This document shows, piece after piece, positions 10,820 to 19,113 of a DNA stretch of 64,000 nucleotides (position 1 is its first letter; the number at the start of each line of letters is the position of its first letter). The position numbers and the translations under genes were made by a program. The notes below the pieces were generated by a model, which did not search any database, was not told the origin of the DNA, and saw nothing but the letters and a program-made list of their open reading frames with translations. Source of the DNA: Marinitoga lauensis (GTDB lineage Bacteria; Thermotogota; Thermotogae; Petrotogales; Petrotogaceae); contig NZ_QHLX01000006.1 of assembly GCF_004135675.1 (NCBI RefSeq), forward strand, positions 1 to 64,000. Direction: 5' to 3'.

Positions 10820-12028
10820 TTACACCTTCTTCAACTCCGGAAAAATTTCAAGAGCCCTATCTAATACTCCATGCAAATAAGATATAATTACACCATAATT
10901 CACAATAGGTATATTATACATTTTTGATATGTGTATTCTTCTTAACATACTTTTTCTGGTCAATGTGCAACCTCCGCAATGTATAATTAACTTAGCATCT
11001 TTTACTATTTCATAATCTGGAAATTCGGTTCCAGCAAAAAAATCTATATTTAATTTTATACCTAAATGGTTTGTCAACCATCTCGGTATTTTAATTCTTC
11101 CTATATCTTCAGTTAACGGTCGATGAGAGCATCCTTCCATAATAATAACCTTATCATTTTCTCTTAAATTTTCAATAGCTTTTATTCCGTCAACAAGAAC
11201 CTGTAGGTCTCCTTTATGACGCGCTTCCAAAATTGAAAACGTAGTTAATGGAATATCAAAATCTATATCTGAAACAACTTTCATAACGCTCTGTGAATCG
11301 GTTACAACAAGGTCTGGTTTTTGATTTAACTTTTCTATTGTATGCCTTAACTCCCTTTCTTTAGTAACAATTGCTACTGCTTCCCTATCTAATATCTCCC
11401 TAATTGCAGTTACCTGCGGCATTATCAATCTGCCTTTCGGAGCTCCAAGATCTATTGGAACGACTAACATAATCAATTGTCCAGGTTCTATCAGGTCTGC
11501 TATTAATGGAATTTCCTCTTCTTTAGGAAGTATTTTTACCATTTTCTCTTTTAATTTCTCAATATTCTTTTTTTCCTTTGCTGAAATTTCTATTATTTCA
11601 TTTGTATATTCCAAACATGTTTCTTTTATTTTTTCTATATTTTTTATTTCATCAATTTTATTTATGACTATTAGAAATGGAATATCCAATTTTTTAAAAT
11701 TATTGATTAATTCTCTTTCATAATTGGAAATTATATCTGTTACAACTAACAAGGCTATATCAGCTTTATATAAGGCTTTTGTAGCCTTTTTAATCCTTTT
11801 TTCTCCAACTGATCCCTCATCATCTATTCCTGGTGTATCTACAATAGTAACCGGTCCAAATGGAACTAATTCCATTGTTCTATAAACTGGATCCGTTGTA
11901 GTTCCAGGCATATTGCTCACAATAGCAATGTCCTGATTCAAAATAGTATTTATTAAAGTTGATTTCCCTACATTCCTTTTTCCTGTTATTGCTATATATT
12001 TTCTATAACCTTTCACCGGAGAAGCCAT
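10820..12028 (-). CDS. hydF: [FeFe]-hydrogenase maturation GTPase HydF
   Basis: Scaffold GTPase that assembles and delivers the diiron subcluster of the H-cluster to HydA. The N-terminal GTPase domain shows GKRNVGKSTLIN (P-loop), PGTTTDPV, DTPGIDD and NKID. The C-terminal half carries the FeS-cluster ligands: the CSH motif in EGCSHRPLTEDIG and, about 50 residues later, HCGGC. Length 402 residues is typical and the frame is intact. Start is supported by AAGGAGG. Located between hydE and aspA with short spacings, so co-transcribed. Confidence 0.97.
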   Translation of the reverse strand: MASPVKGYRKYIAITGKRNVGKSTLINTILNQDIAIVSNMPGTTTDPVYRTMELVPFGPVTIVDTPGIDDEGSVGEKRIKKATKALYKADIALLVVTDIISNYERELINNFKKLDIPFLIVINKIDEIKNIEKIKETCLEYTNEIIEISAKEKKNIEKLKEKMVKILPKEEEIPLIADLIEPGQLIMLVVPIDLGAPKGRLIMPQVTAIREILDREAVAIVTKERELRHTIEKLNQKPDLVVTDSQSVMKVVSDIDFDIPLTTFSILEARHKGDLQVLVDGIKAIENLRENDKVIIMEGCSHRPLTEDIGRIKIPRWLTNHLGIKLNIDFFAGTEFPDYEIVKDAKLIIHCGGCTLTRKSMLRRIHISKMYNIPIVNYGVIISYLHGVLDRALEIFPELKKV

Positions 12029-12029
12029 A

Positions 12030-13130
12030 TTATGCCTCCTTAATAAATAAATTTCTCAGTGTATATGGAGGAATTTTTAATCCCATATCCAATATTTTTT
12101 GTGCTGTTCCCAATAAATCAACTTTTATTTTTTCATCATATATATTGTAATTTTCCCGATATTCATCAGGCGTTAAATTAACCATAATTACATTACACCC
12201 ACAATTTAAAGCTTTAAATTGATAATCTCTGTCTATAGTGCCCAGTGCTGTTGTGGCCGGCATTTGCGCAAATGGTATCGTTAACCTTGTTGCTGCATAT
12301 GCATTTAATGTTAACTCTGCTGAACCATTTTCCAGATTTTCTAAAGGCGTATTATACGTAGAAATAAAAGGACCTATACCTATCATTTTAATATTATGTT
12401 CTTTCATAAAGATTATATCTTTCGCTATATCCTCCAATGTTTGATCAGGTAATCCTATTATATTACCAGAACCAGTTATATATCCTAATTTTACAAGATA
12501 ATCAAGCAATTCTATTCTTAAATCATAATCTTTATCTGGATGTATATTTTCAAATATTTTTCTATTTATTGTCTCGTGTTTTAACAAAACCTTTGAAGCA
12601 CCTGCTTTTCTAAACCGTTCATATGCTTCTTTACTTCTTTCACCAATAGAAATAGAGACTGCTGTTTTAAGTTCATGATGAATTTTGTATATTAACCTTT
12701 CCATATCCTCATCACTATAATAATCGTCTTCACCTGACTGCAAAATTATTGTTGTTAACCCACTCTTCACTCCATTTTTAGCTATTTCAAAAATTTCATC
12801 CACAGGTATTCTATACCTTTTTATTTTATCATTTTGAGCCCTGATTCCACAATAATAACAGTTTTTCTTACAATAATTGCTAAATTCAATTACTCCTTTT
12901 AAAGTAATAATATCTGTGTTTAATGTTTTGTTTACTACATCTGCTACTTTATATATTTTATCTTTTAATCCCTTTTCATTTAAAGAAAGTATCCATAACA
13001 CTTTTTCATAATTCAAAGTCATATGTTTTAAAAAATAGTCAATCACTTTATTTATTTCCTCTGGCATTTCTTCTTTTAAGTCAATTAATCTTGCTTTTAA
13101 TCTCTCTATTCTCTTTGAAATATCTATCAC
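12030..13130 (-). CDS. hydE: [FeFe]-hydrogenase maturation radical SAM enzyme HydE
   Basis: Radical S-adenosylmethionine enzyme that acts on the HydG product during H-cluster synthesis. The radical SAM cluster motif CKKNCYYC (CX3CX2C) lies near residues 88-95. Later come the SAM-binding and barrel motifs LQSGEDDYY, GNIIGLPDQT and AQMPATTALGTI. Length 366 residues is normal and the frame is intact. The only in-frame start near the hydG end is GTG 13130, which lies very close to its upstream GGCG, so translational coupling to hydG is likely. Confidence 0.96.
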   Translation of the reverse strand: MIDISKRIERLKARLIDLKEEMPEEINKVIDYFLKHMTLNYEKVLWILSLNEKGLKDKIYKVADVVNKTLNTDIITLKGVIEFSNYCKKNCYYCGIRAQNDKIKRYRIPVDEIFEIAKNGVKSGLTTIILQSGEDDYYSDEDMERLIYKIHHELKTAVSISIGERSKEAYERFRKAGASKVLLKHETINRKIFENIHPDKDYDLRIELLDYLVKLGYITGSGNIIGLPDQTLEDIAKDIIFMKEHNIKMIGIGPFISTYNTPLENLENGSAELTLNAYAATRLTIPFAQMPATTALGTIDRDYQFKALNCGCNVIMVNLTPDEYRENYNIYDEKIKVDLLGTAQKILDMGLKIPPYTLRNLFIKEA

Positions 13131-13133
13131 CGC

Positions 13134-14551
13134 CTAAAAATAAAGATCTCTTTCGCCTTCTTTAACCTTTTTTATTTTTTCAAGTAATTGTTCTTTTAAA
13201 GGATTATTATTCATATTTTTCAATTCTTCTTCTATTCTTTTTATACCTATTATTTTTGTCTTTTCTGGTGCATAATCTTCTATATATTCTAAAAATGTCA
13301 ATATCGCATTAGGTGTACAAAATCTTTTAACAAATCCAGGTATTGCAAATTCCATGAAATGCTCCCCTGTTCTTCCTAATCTATAACATCCTGTACAAAA
13401 TGATGGTAAATATCCTTCTTCAGCCAATTCTTCAATTATCTGATCCAGAGTTCTATTATCGCCTAACAAAAACTGACTTCTTTTAATTTTTTCATCATCT
13501 GTTTCATGGTAACTTCCAACACCAATTGAAGACCCACCATCTATTTGTGAGACCCCAAACTTCATTACTTCATTCCTTATTTCTACAGGTTCTCTTGCTG
13601 TTAATATCAAACCCGTATAAGGAACGCTCAATCTTAATATTGCCACTAATTTTTTGAATTCATCATCAGAAACTGCATATGGTGGTCTTTCAGCAAGAGG
13701 TGTATCCAATGCAGGTTCCATCCTTGGGAAGGATATTGTATGCGGGCCTACATTAAATCTTTCCTCAAAATGTATTGTGTGATATAATAAACCCATTGCT
13801 TCGAATTTCCAATTATATAAACCAAATAATGCACCTATTCCAACATCATCCAATCCAGCTTGAAATGCTCTATCTAATCCATATAATCTCCAATAGTAAT
13901 TAGACTTTGGACCACTTAAATGATATTTTTTATATGTTTCATAATGATAAGTTTCCTGAAAGATTTGAAATGTTCCTATTCCTACTTCTTTAAATAATTT
14001 ATAATCTTCTACAGTCTGAGGAGCAGCGTTAACATTAACTCTTCTTATTTCCCTTTACCAGACTTTGTATTATATATAGTTTTAATTGTTTCTGTCATAA
14101 ATTTCGCATCATATTTCGGGTGTTCTCCAAAAACCACTATCAGTCTTTTATGTCCTTTATTCTCCAATGCTTTCACTTCTTCAACAACTTCATCTAACGA
14201 TAAACTTCTTCTTTCAATTGTTTTATTTGTAATCCTAAACCCGCAATATTGACAGTTGTTTATACATTCATTACCTATATACAATGGAGCAAATAATACT
14301 ATTCTATTACCATATATTTTTCTCTTTAGCTCTCTTGCTCCCTCAAAAACTTCTTCGAGTAATTCTTTATCTTCAACATTTAATAATATGGCCATTTCTT
14401 CTGGTTCTAATCTATTTTTATCCAAAGACTTTTGTATAATTTCTCTGACTTTTACAGGATCAGGATTTTTTGTTTTTTCTAATAAATCAAATATAGTCTG
14501 TTGTGGAATAAAAGATTTTAAATTATCATTATCTTTAATAAAATACATCAT
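13134..14551 (-). CDS. hydG: [FeFe]-hydrogenase maturation radical SAM enzyme HydG (one frameshift)
   Basis: Tyrosine lyase that makes the CO and CN ligands for the H-cluster. The radical SAM motif CINNCQYCGF is in the N-terminal third. The C-terminal auxiliary-cluster motif CX2CX22C is visible, starting CTGCYRLGRTGEHF and ending at the cysteine of VKRFC. The frame breaks near 14053 (SGKGK-stop against GEIRRVNVNAAPQ); one base restores about 473 residues, the normal length. ATG 14551 has a GAGGTGAG site. It is second gene of the operon, ten bases after the TM1266-like gene. Confidence 0.96.
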
Positions 14552-14560
14552 AATCTCACC

Positions 14561-14809
14561 TCATATCTTTAAAGTATTTGTTTTTACTTTGACAGATTCA
14601 ACCTGACCTAACTTACCTGATAAAGCTCCTAATTCATCAGTTGTCATTTCAACAACTAAAAATATTATTGCTATGCCTTTCTCTTTCATTGGGTATCCTA
14701 CTCTTAGAAGAATCTTCTTACCATAATCGTGTAAAATATCACTTACTTTTTGGTAAGCTATTTCTCTGTTATAAACCACAATAGAAATAGTGCTAATTTT
14801 TTCTTCCAT
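14561..14809 (-). CDS. TM1266-family putative hydrogenase system regulator
   Basis: Small ACT-like protein of 82 residues found next to [FeFe]-hydrogenase maturation genes in Thermotogota and Clostridia, where it is annotated as a putative iron-only hydrogenase system regulator. The protein has a beta-alpha-beta pattern (ISTISIVVYNRE, a helix KVSDILHDYG, then GIAIIFLVVEMTTDELGALSGKLGQV), matching a ferredoxin-like fold. No DNA-binding helix-turn-helix is visible. The start codon lies directly after the T run of a terminator hairpin whose right arm carries the purine-rich ribosome site, so expression is tied to that leader. Confidence 0.88.
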   Translation of the reverse strand: MEEKISTISIVVYNREIAYQKVSDILHDYGKKILLRVGYPMKEKGIAIIFLVVEMTTDELGALSGKLGQVESVKVKTNTLKI

Positions 14810-14934
14810 AAAAAAACCCCCTTCCTTTTAATGACCCAAGGAAGGGGAATATCATTATTCCTCATATCTCCCCTCCCTTGATGTCAGGATTTTTCCCTTC
14901 ACCTCAGGAGAATTTATTCACTTTATTTGTGATT
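14810..14934 (-). promoter_or_regulatory. Leader RNA with terminator and antiterminator ahead of the hyd operon
   Basis: The leader (TATAAT at 14940-14935) carries two mutually exclusive structures. The terminator pairs AAGGAAGGGG-type sequence at 14838-14848 (plus-strand view) with 14817-14827 and is followed by seven Us just before the start codon. The left terminator arm can pair instead with 14869-14879 over 11 positions with one G-U. The upstream CTCCT near 14905-14910 could in turn pair with part of 14869-14879. The layout is that of a transcription-attenuating riboswitch or protein-binding leader. I could not match it to a known riboswitch class. Confidence 0.65.
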
Positions 14935-14990
14935 ATTATAACATTATCATTTTACAAAAATATTAAAAATTAAAAAATATTAAACGCAAT

Positions 14991-15021
14991 AAAATAAGCG
15001 AGCTAATCGCCCGCTTATTTT
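14991..15021 (-). terminator. Terminator after the rubrerythrin-SOR operon
   Basis: AAAATAAGCG and CGCTTATTTT arms around an 11-base loop, with the last T-rich arm overlapping the end of the superoxide reductase gene. Confidence 0.8.
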
Positions 15022-15376
15022 ATTCAACGTCTATTTCTTTTTCTGATTCCCATAAACCGTGTATATTACAATAAGAATGAGCAATTAATGTTCCTTTTTT
15101 ATCAAGTTTTATATGAGTAATTACATGTGGTTCTGTAACTGATGGACCAAATTCAAATCTTCCTAAATGAATAGTATTTGGATTACCTTCGTAATGAACA
15201 TATAAATCTATCCAGGCAATATGATGTTCTACAGTGTTAGGATGTGGAATATCCTTTCCTACCTGAACTTCAACCTTAAATAATTCCCCAGATTTCACTT
15301 TTTCTGGAGCATCTATTACAGGAACATGTTTCTCATTTTTGAAATCTGCACTTTTAATTACATCTCCTAATTTCAT
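15020..15376 (-). CDS. Neelaredoxin-type superoxide reductase
   Basis: Reduces superoxide to hydrogen peroxide in anaerobes without making oxygen. The one-iron (class II) domain is visible: Glu and His in EKHVPVI, the histidines of VEHHIAWIDLYVHYEG, and the Cys/His ligands of AHSYCNIHGLWESEKE at the C-terminus. There is no N-terminal desulforedoxin cluster. At 118 residues the length fits neelaredoxin. ATG 15376 is chosen because GAGGAGGG precedes it; the upstream in-frame codon at 15391 lies before that site and overlaps rubrerythrin. Co-transcribed with rubrerythrin. Confidence 0.94.
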   Translation of the reverse strand: MKLGDVIKSADFKNEKHVPVIDAPEKVKSGELFKVEVQVGKDIPHPNTVEHHIAWIDLYVHYEGNPNTIHLGRFEFGPSVTEPHVITHIKLDKKGTLIAHSYCNIHGLWESEKEIDVE

Positions 15377-15387
15377 GCTTTCCCTCC

Positions 15388-15897
15388 TCAAAATTCTTTA
15401 AATTTGTCTGCTGGAGCCCCACATACAGGACATTTTTCAGGCACTTCATCAAATGTTGTATACCCACAAATCGCGCATATAAATATTTTTTTATCTTCTA
15501 AATCTTCATTTGACTTCAAATATTCTCTTGCATCATTATACATTTTTTCATGAATTTTCTCAGCTTCTAATGCAAAATGTGCACTTCTTACTGCCTCTTT
15601 TTCTTCCTGAAATTCAGATGCATTTTTATATACAGGATACATTTCTTCAATTTCGAAATGTTCTCCTGCTGCTGAATCCTCTAAATTAGCATCAACTGCA
15701 CCTAAATATCCCAATGCTTTAAAATGATTTCTTGCATGAACAAACTCAGCATAAGCTATAGCTTTCCACAATCTTGCTAAATTCTTTTTTCCTTGTGCTT
15801 CTGCATCTTCTGCATAAATAGAATATTTCATATGAGCTTTGGATTCCCCACAAAATGCATCTTCTAAAAATTTTCTTGTCATTTCTTTCTTAACCAT
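15388..15897 (-). CDS. rbr: Rubrerythrin
   Basis: Non-haem diiron peroxidase that removes hydrogen peroxide, using a C-terminal rubredoxin site for electrons. The diiron ferritin-like domain has the Glu/His ligands in FCGESKAHMKY, YAEFVHARNHF and AEKIHEKMY. The rubredoxin domain has CAICGY and CPVCGAP at residues about 140-160. Length 169 and the frame are intact, with AGGGGGTGG before the start. It is the first gene of a two-gene oxygen-defence operon: superoxide reductase makes peroxide and rubrerythrin removes it. Confidence 0.96.
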   Translation of the reverse strand: MVKKEMTRKFLEDAFCGESKAHMKYSIYAEDAEAQGKKNLARLWKAIAYAEFVHARNHFKALGYLGAVDANLEDSAAGEHFEIEEMYPVYKNASEFQEEKEAVRSAHFALEAEKIHEKMYNDAREYLKSNEDLEDKKIFICAICGYTTFDEVPEKCPVCGAPADKFKEF

Positions 15898-15925
15898 AGT
15901 TCCACCCCCTAAAAAGATTTTAAAA

Positions 15926-15940
15926 TTAGAATTATTACAA
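15926..15940. promoter_or_regulatory. PerR-like box upstream of rubrerythrin
   Basis: TTAGAATTATTACAA matches the PerR consensus TTATAATNATTATAA at 12 of 14 defined positions. It lies about 30 bases before the rbr ribosome site, the expected position for a peroxide-responsive repressor. No perR gene is in this window. In an A+T-rich genome chance matches occur, so this is a candidate. Confidence 0.45.
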
Positions 15941-16124
15941 AAAAATTCTATAGTTTTTTCTTTAAAATAAAGTTACGAGTATTTTTAATATTTTTTACAA
16001 AACAAAATAAAAAATAATGTATGCAAAGATTAATTTGAGATTTTTGTTTTGTATATTATCTACAACAATTATTTATGTTATAATTACTACGGTATTATAA
16101 ACTTAACTATAAAAGGAGGATATA

Positions 16125-17369
16125 ATGGACAAAAAATACAAGGATTTGCAATTTTATAAATTTTGTGCATATGGATTTTTAAAAAATCTTCGATTTTTTG
16201 AACCATTTCTGATATTATTTTTCCTTGAAAAAGGATTAACTTATCTTCAAATAGGAGTTTTATACTCTATTATGAAAGTAGCTACAAATATTTTTGAAAT
16301 TCCAACAGGAATCATTGCAGATACTATTGGAAGACGGCGTTCTATGGTATTTTCTTTTTCAAATTATATTGTATCTTTCTTTATTTTTTATATTTCAAAA
16401 AGTTTTTATTTGTTCGCCTTTTCCATGGTATTATATGCCATAGGCGATGCTTTCAGGTCCGGGACTCATAAAGCTATGATATTAGAATATTTGAAAATTA
16501 AAGGCTGGACTAATTTGAAGGTTCATTATTATGGTAATACACGCTCCTGTTCTCAATTGGGATCTGCTATATCATCTTTGTTAGCTGCCGGTATAGTTTT
16601 TTATTCTGGAAATTATCAAATTATATTCCTGGCTTCAATAATACCATATATTTTAGATCTTATATTAATGCTTACATATCCAAAAGAATTAGATGGAGAA
16701 TTAAAAAAACTAAATATGAAAACTCTTAAAAAATCGTTTATTACAGTATTAGGTGAGTTCAAATTAGCTTTTAAAAATCTTAGTTTGTTTCGAAGTATTA
16801 TGTTAACTACTTCATATAGTGGTTATCATTCAGCAGTTAAAGACTTTCTTCAACCAGTATTAAATTCTTTTGCTTTATCTTTACCTGTTTTTGTTTATTT
16901 AGAAAACGAAAAACGTTCAGCTATAGTCATAGGTATTGTTTATTCTATAATTTATTTTTTAACCTCTTTCTTTTCCAGAAACTCTGGAAGGTTTTCAGAG
17001 AAATTCAAAAACCATTTTACACCTTTAATAATTACAATGAATTTAGGATTTCTTTTTGGTATAATTAGTGGTTTTTCATATAATCATAACTGGTTAACTG
17101 TTTCCATCCTTTTCTATATGGGTATATACTTAATAGAAAACCTAAGGAGACCTATAGGCGTTGCTTATATTTCCGAAAATATTAATAGCAATATTTTAGC
17201 CTCAGTTTTATCTGTTGAATCACAATTAAAAACTATTTTAGCAGCTGTTATAGCACCAACTATCGGTTATTTTGCAGATAAATACAATGTTGGTATTGCC
17301 ATTATAATAATTTCATCCCTTATGCTGCTATTTAACCTTTCTTTTATAACCAGAAATAAGAAAAAATAA
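16125..17369 (+). CDS. MFS-family transporter, 12 membrane segments
   Basis: Major facilitator exporter or importer of 414 residues. The motif-A loop between helices 2 and 3 is visible as PTGIIADTIGRRRSM near residues 63-77. About 12 hydrophobic segments follow, with a longer central cytoplasmic loop around residues 195-220. AAAAGGAGG precedes the start and the frame is intact. No neighbouring gene suggests the substrate; this pattern is common in drug-export-like MFS proteins. Confidence 0.85.
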   Translation: MDKKYKDLQFYKFCAYGFLKNLRFFEPFLILFFLEKGLTYLQIGVLYSIMKVATNIFEIPTGIIADTIGRRRSMVFSFSNYIVSFFIFYISKSFYLFAFSMVLYAIGDAFRSGTHKAMILEYLKIKGWTNLKVHYYGNTRSCSQLGSAISSLLAAGIVFYSGNYQIIFLASIIPYILDLILMLTYPKELDGELKKLNMKTLKKSFITVLGEFKLAFKNLSLFRSIMLTTSYSGYHSAVKDFLQPVLNSFALSLPVFVYLENEKRSAIVIGIVYSIIYFLTSFFSRNSGRFSEKFKNHFTPLIITMNLGFLFGIISGFSYNHNWLTVSILFYMGIYLIENLRRPIGVAYISENINSNILASVLSVESQLKTILAAVIAPTIGYFADKYNVGIAIIIISSLMLLFNLSFITRNKKK

Positions 17370-17398
17370 TTACAAATAATTTCAGCTGAAAGCTAAAA

Positions 17399-17800
17399 TT
17401 ATAATTTATCATTTATTATTTTTAATATTTTTCCAAATTTTGTTATATCATCGATAAAAAACAAATTAGATTCAACTTTCAAATCTGTAGCTCCAAAACC
17501 TTTAATTGATTTAAAATATTTAGATAATAAAACAGATATTTCTTCTTCCATTCTATTTGCACTCGGAAAAAGAAATATCTGTTTTATATTACCTATTTCT
17601 AAAAGATTGTCTATATGCCAGTGTTTTTTATATTTTCCATTTTTAAAATTCATATGCCTATTTACTCTTTGAATTAAATTTTTCATTGCAGAACCACAAT
17701 AGGCATATAGCCCTTTTTCAATATTTGATTTTTTCTTAGAAATACTTAAATTCACACTTTTTTCTATTTCTATTAATAATATATAACTGCCTTTATTCAT
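17399..17800 (-). CDS. DUF123 / GIY-YIG-like domain protein
   Basis: Small 133-residue protein of the DUF123 family, which resembles GIY-YIG endonucleases. Visible motifs are GSYILLIEI (first strand), GLYAYCGSAMKNLIQRVNRH (YxYCGSA and Arg/His), and KKHWHIDNLL. A conserved late glutamate/acid patch and KGFGATDLKV follow. The cellular role is not established; some homologues are fused to base-excision enzymes. It overlaps the end of the rseC-like gene by eight bases, so it is last in the sigma-factor operon. The frame is intact. Confidence 0.8.
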   Translation of the reverse strand: MNKGSYILLIEIEKSVNLSISKKKSNIEKGLYAYCGSAMKNLIQRVNRHMNFKNGKYKKHWHIDNLLEIGNIKQIFLFPSANRMEEEISVLLSKYFKSIKGFGATDLKVESNLFFIDDITKFGKILKIINDKL

Positions 17801-18254
17801 TAAGTATTCCCAATTTTAAATTTAAATTATTTTTCTTTTTCAATACTTCTACAACTGATGGTTTATATTTTTTCTTAAATACGGTTCTGTCTAAGTAAGC
17901 TATAATTCCATATGCTCCACCTAATCCTAAAACTCCGAATAAAAATGCCTGCATATCATTTTTCGTAATAAAATATGCTATTAATAAAAAAACTAAAAAG
18001 GATAATAGAGGGAATCCATAAATTATAAAAGAAATTTTAGATGCGGAAAAATCAGGAATCTCAACTATTACATAATCTCCAATCTCAGGTGTTTTCTCAA
18101 ACTGTTCTATTTCAATTCCCATTACTCTTTCGCTATTACTTCCTGTTAAATTACAAGCACCATTCAACGCACAACTTTCGCAACTTGAACTTCTCGTACT
18201 TATCAAACTAACCTTTTTTTCATCTACAGAATTAACAATAAAAACTTCTCTCAT
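17793..18254 (-). CDS. RseC/MucC-like membrane protein (SoxR-reducing type)
   Basis: Membrane protein of 153 residues with an N-terminal four-cysteine patch in SSCESCALNGAC (about residues 22-35), then two membrane spans (SFIIYGFPLLSFLVFLLIAYFI and AFLFGVLGLGGAYGIIAY). In known members this layout modulates SigmaE signalling or reduces SoxR. Here it directly follows an ECF sigma factor and a 69-residue gene, as expected for an envelope-stress operon. GGAGGAATAAT supports the ATG. Also in Thermotogota such proteins sit next to Rnf complexes; no rnf gene is visible here. Confidence 0.82.
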   Translation of the reverse strand: MREVFIVNSVDEKKVSLISTRSSSCESCALNGACNLTGSNSERVMGIEIEQFEKTPEIGDYVIVEIPDFSASKISFIIYGFPLLSFLVFLLIAYFITKNDMQAFLFGVLGLGGAYGIIAYLDRTVFKKKYKPSVVEVLKKKNNLNLKLGILNE

Positions 18255-18255
18255 A

Positions 18256-18465
18256 TTATTCCTCCATATCTATATCGATAATAATTTTTGAAATTATTGT
18301 TTTTTTGCATTTATTAATAATAGCATAACTTTCCTGAGAAAGGAAATATGCTTTTATATATGTTTTATATTTTTCAACTTCCTTTTCTAATGATTTATCT
18401 ATCTGTTCCATATATTCTCCATCCAGAACTTTATTTAATAAATCATATTTTTTTTCATCAATCAT
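18256..18465 (-). CDS. Small protein in anti-sigma position, 69 residues
   Basis: Unrecognised. It starts inside the end of the sigma factor gene (four-base overlap) and ends two bases before the rseC-like gene, the position usually taken by an anti-sigma factor. The sequence is helical and charged (DEKKYDLLNKVLDGEYMEQIDKSLEKEVEKY) with no zinc-binding HxxxCxxC motif and no membrane span. It could be a minimal anti-sigma domain acting together with RseC, but nothing in the sequence proves it. A GGAGGAG site supports the start. Confidence 0.65.
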   Translation of the reverse strand: MIDEKKYDLLNKVLDGEYMEQIDKSLEKEVEKYKTYIKAYFLSQESYAIINKCKKTIISKIIIDIDMEE

Positions 18466-19022
18466 GCGAGGTTCTCCTCCTTTAATAACTTTTGGAACTT
18501 TTTTCTTGCATAATGCAAACGACTTTTTACACTTCCTAATGGTTTATTCAATTTTTCTGCAATTTCATCATAACTTAAACCGTCTATATCTCTTAATTTT
18601 ATTAAAATCCTATCCTCTTCAGACAACCTTTCCATAATTTTAGTTATTTTATCCATTTCCATTTCATCTAACACTTCATTTGAAACATTAACATCTGCCT
18701 CAGGCTGTATCCCTATTCCTTCTGTATAATTCTCCGTTAAATCTATATTCTCAACAACATTCTTCTTTTTCTTACGAATATAATCTTTTCCAACATTAAT
18801 AGTAATCTGATATATCCAGGTAGATAATTTTGAATCTCCTCTAAATGTGTGTATACCCTTAAATATCTTAAAAAAGACCTCTTGTAACGCATCTTCTATT
18901 TCACTCAAATCAACAAATCTTTTCAGCGTTACATATATTTTAGGTGCATATTGATTGTATAATTCTTCAAATGCCTCTTTATCTTTCTTTTTTAACTTTT
19001 CAATTAATCTTTTTTCATTCAA
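18462..19022 (-). CDS. ECF-type RNA polymerase sigma factor
   Basis: Alternative sigma factor of 186 residues (sigma-E group). Region 2 shows FEELYNQYAPKIY and DALQEVFFKIF, with the -10-reading part FRGDSKLSTWIYQI. Region 4 shows LSEEDRILIKLRDIDGLSYDEIAEKL then GSVKSRLHYARKKFQ, the helix-turn-helix that reads the -35 element. The start is TTG 19022, eight bases after GAGGTGA; the ATG nearby is out of frame. An inverted repeat surrounds the promoter -10 box. Operon: sigma, small protein, RseC-like, DUF123. Confidence 0.93.
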   Translation of the reverse strand: MNEKRLIEKLKKKDKEAFEELYNQYAPKIYVTLKRFVDLSEIEDALQEVFFKIFKGIHTFRGDSKLSTWIYQITINVGKDYIRKKKKNVVENIDLTENYTEGIGIQPEADVNVSNEVLDEMEMDKITKIMERLSEEDRILIKLRDIDGLSYDEIAEKLNKPLGSVKSRLHYARKKFQKLLKEENLA

Positions 19023-19031
19023 GAAAAATCA

Positions 19032-19069
19032 CCTCTTTGTGGTTTTTTTTTATTATACCACAAAAGAGG
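19032..19069 (-). promoter_or_regulatory. Inverted repeat flanking the -10 box of the ECF sigma gene
   Basis: Arms CCTCTTTGTGG (19032-19042) and CCACAAAAGAGG (19058-19069) enclose TATAAT, read on the minus strand at 19057-19052. Arms bracketing a -10 element look like an operator. The downstream arm also carries the ribosome site GAGGTGA. The regulator is unknown. Confidence 0.5.
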
Positions 19070-19113
19070 CTGTTACATTGCTTTAGACTGTAATTATTAT
19101 ATTTTGTTCAAAT

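Noticed and set aside
14810-14934. Reading the hyd leader as a TPP, cobalamin or FMN riboswitch
   Set aside because: Short matches such as GGTGAAGGGAA occur, but the conserved core boxes of those classes are absent.
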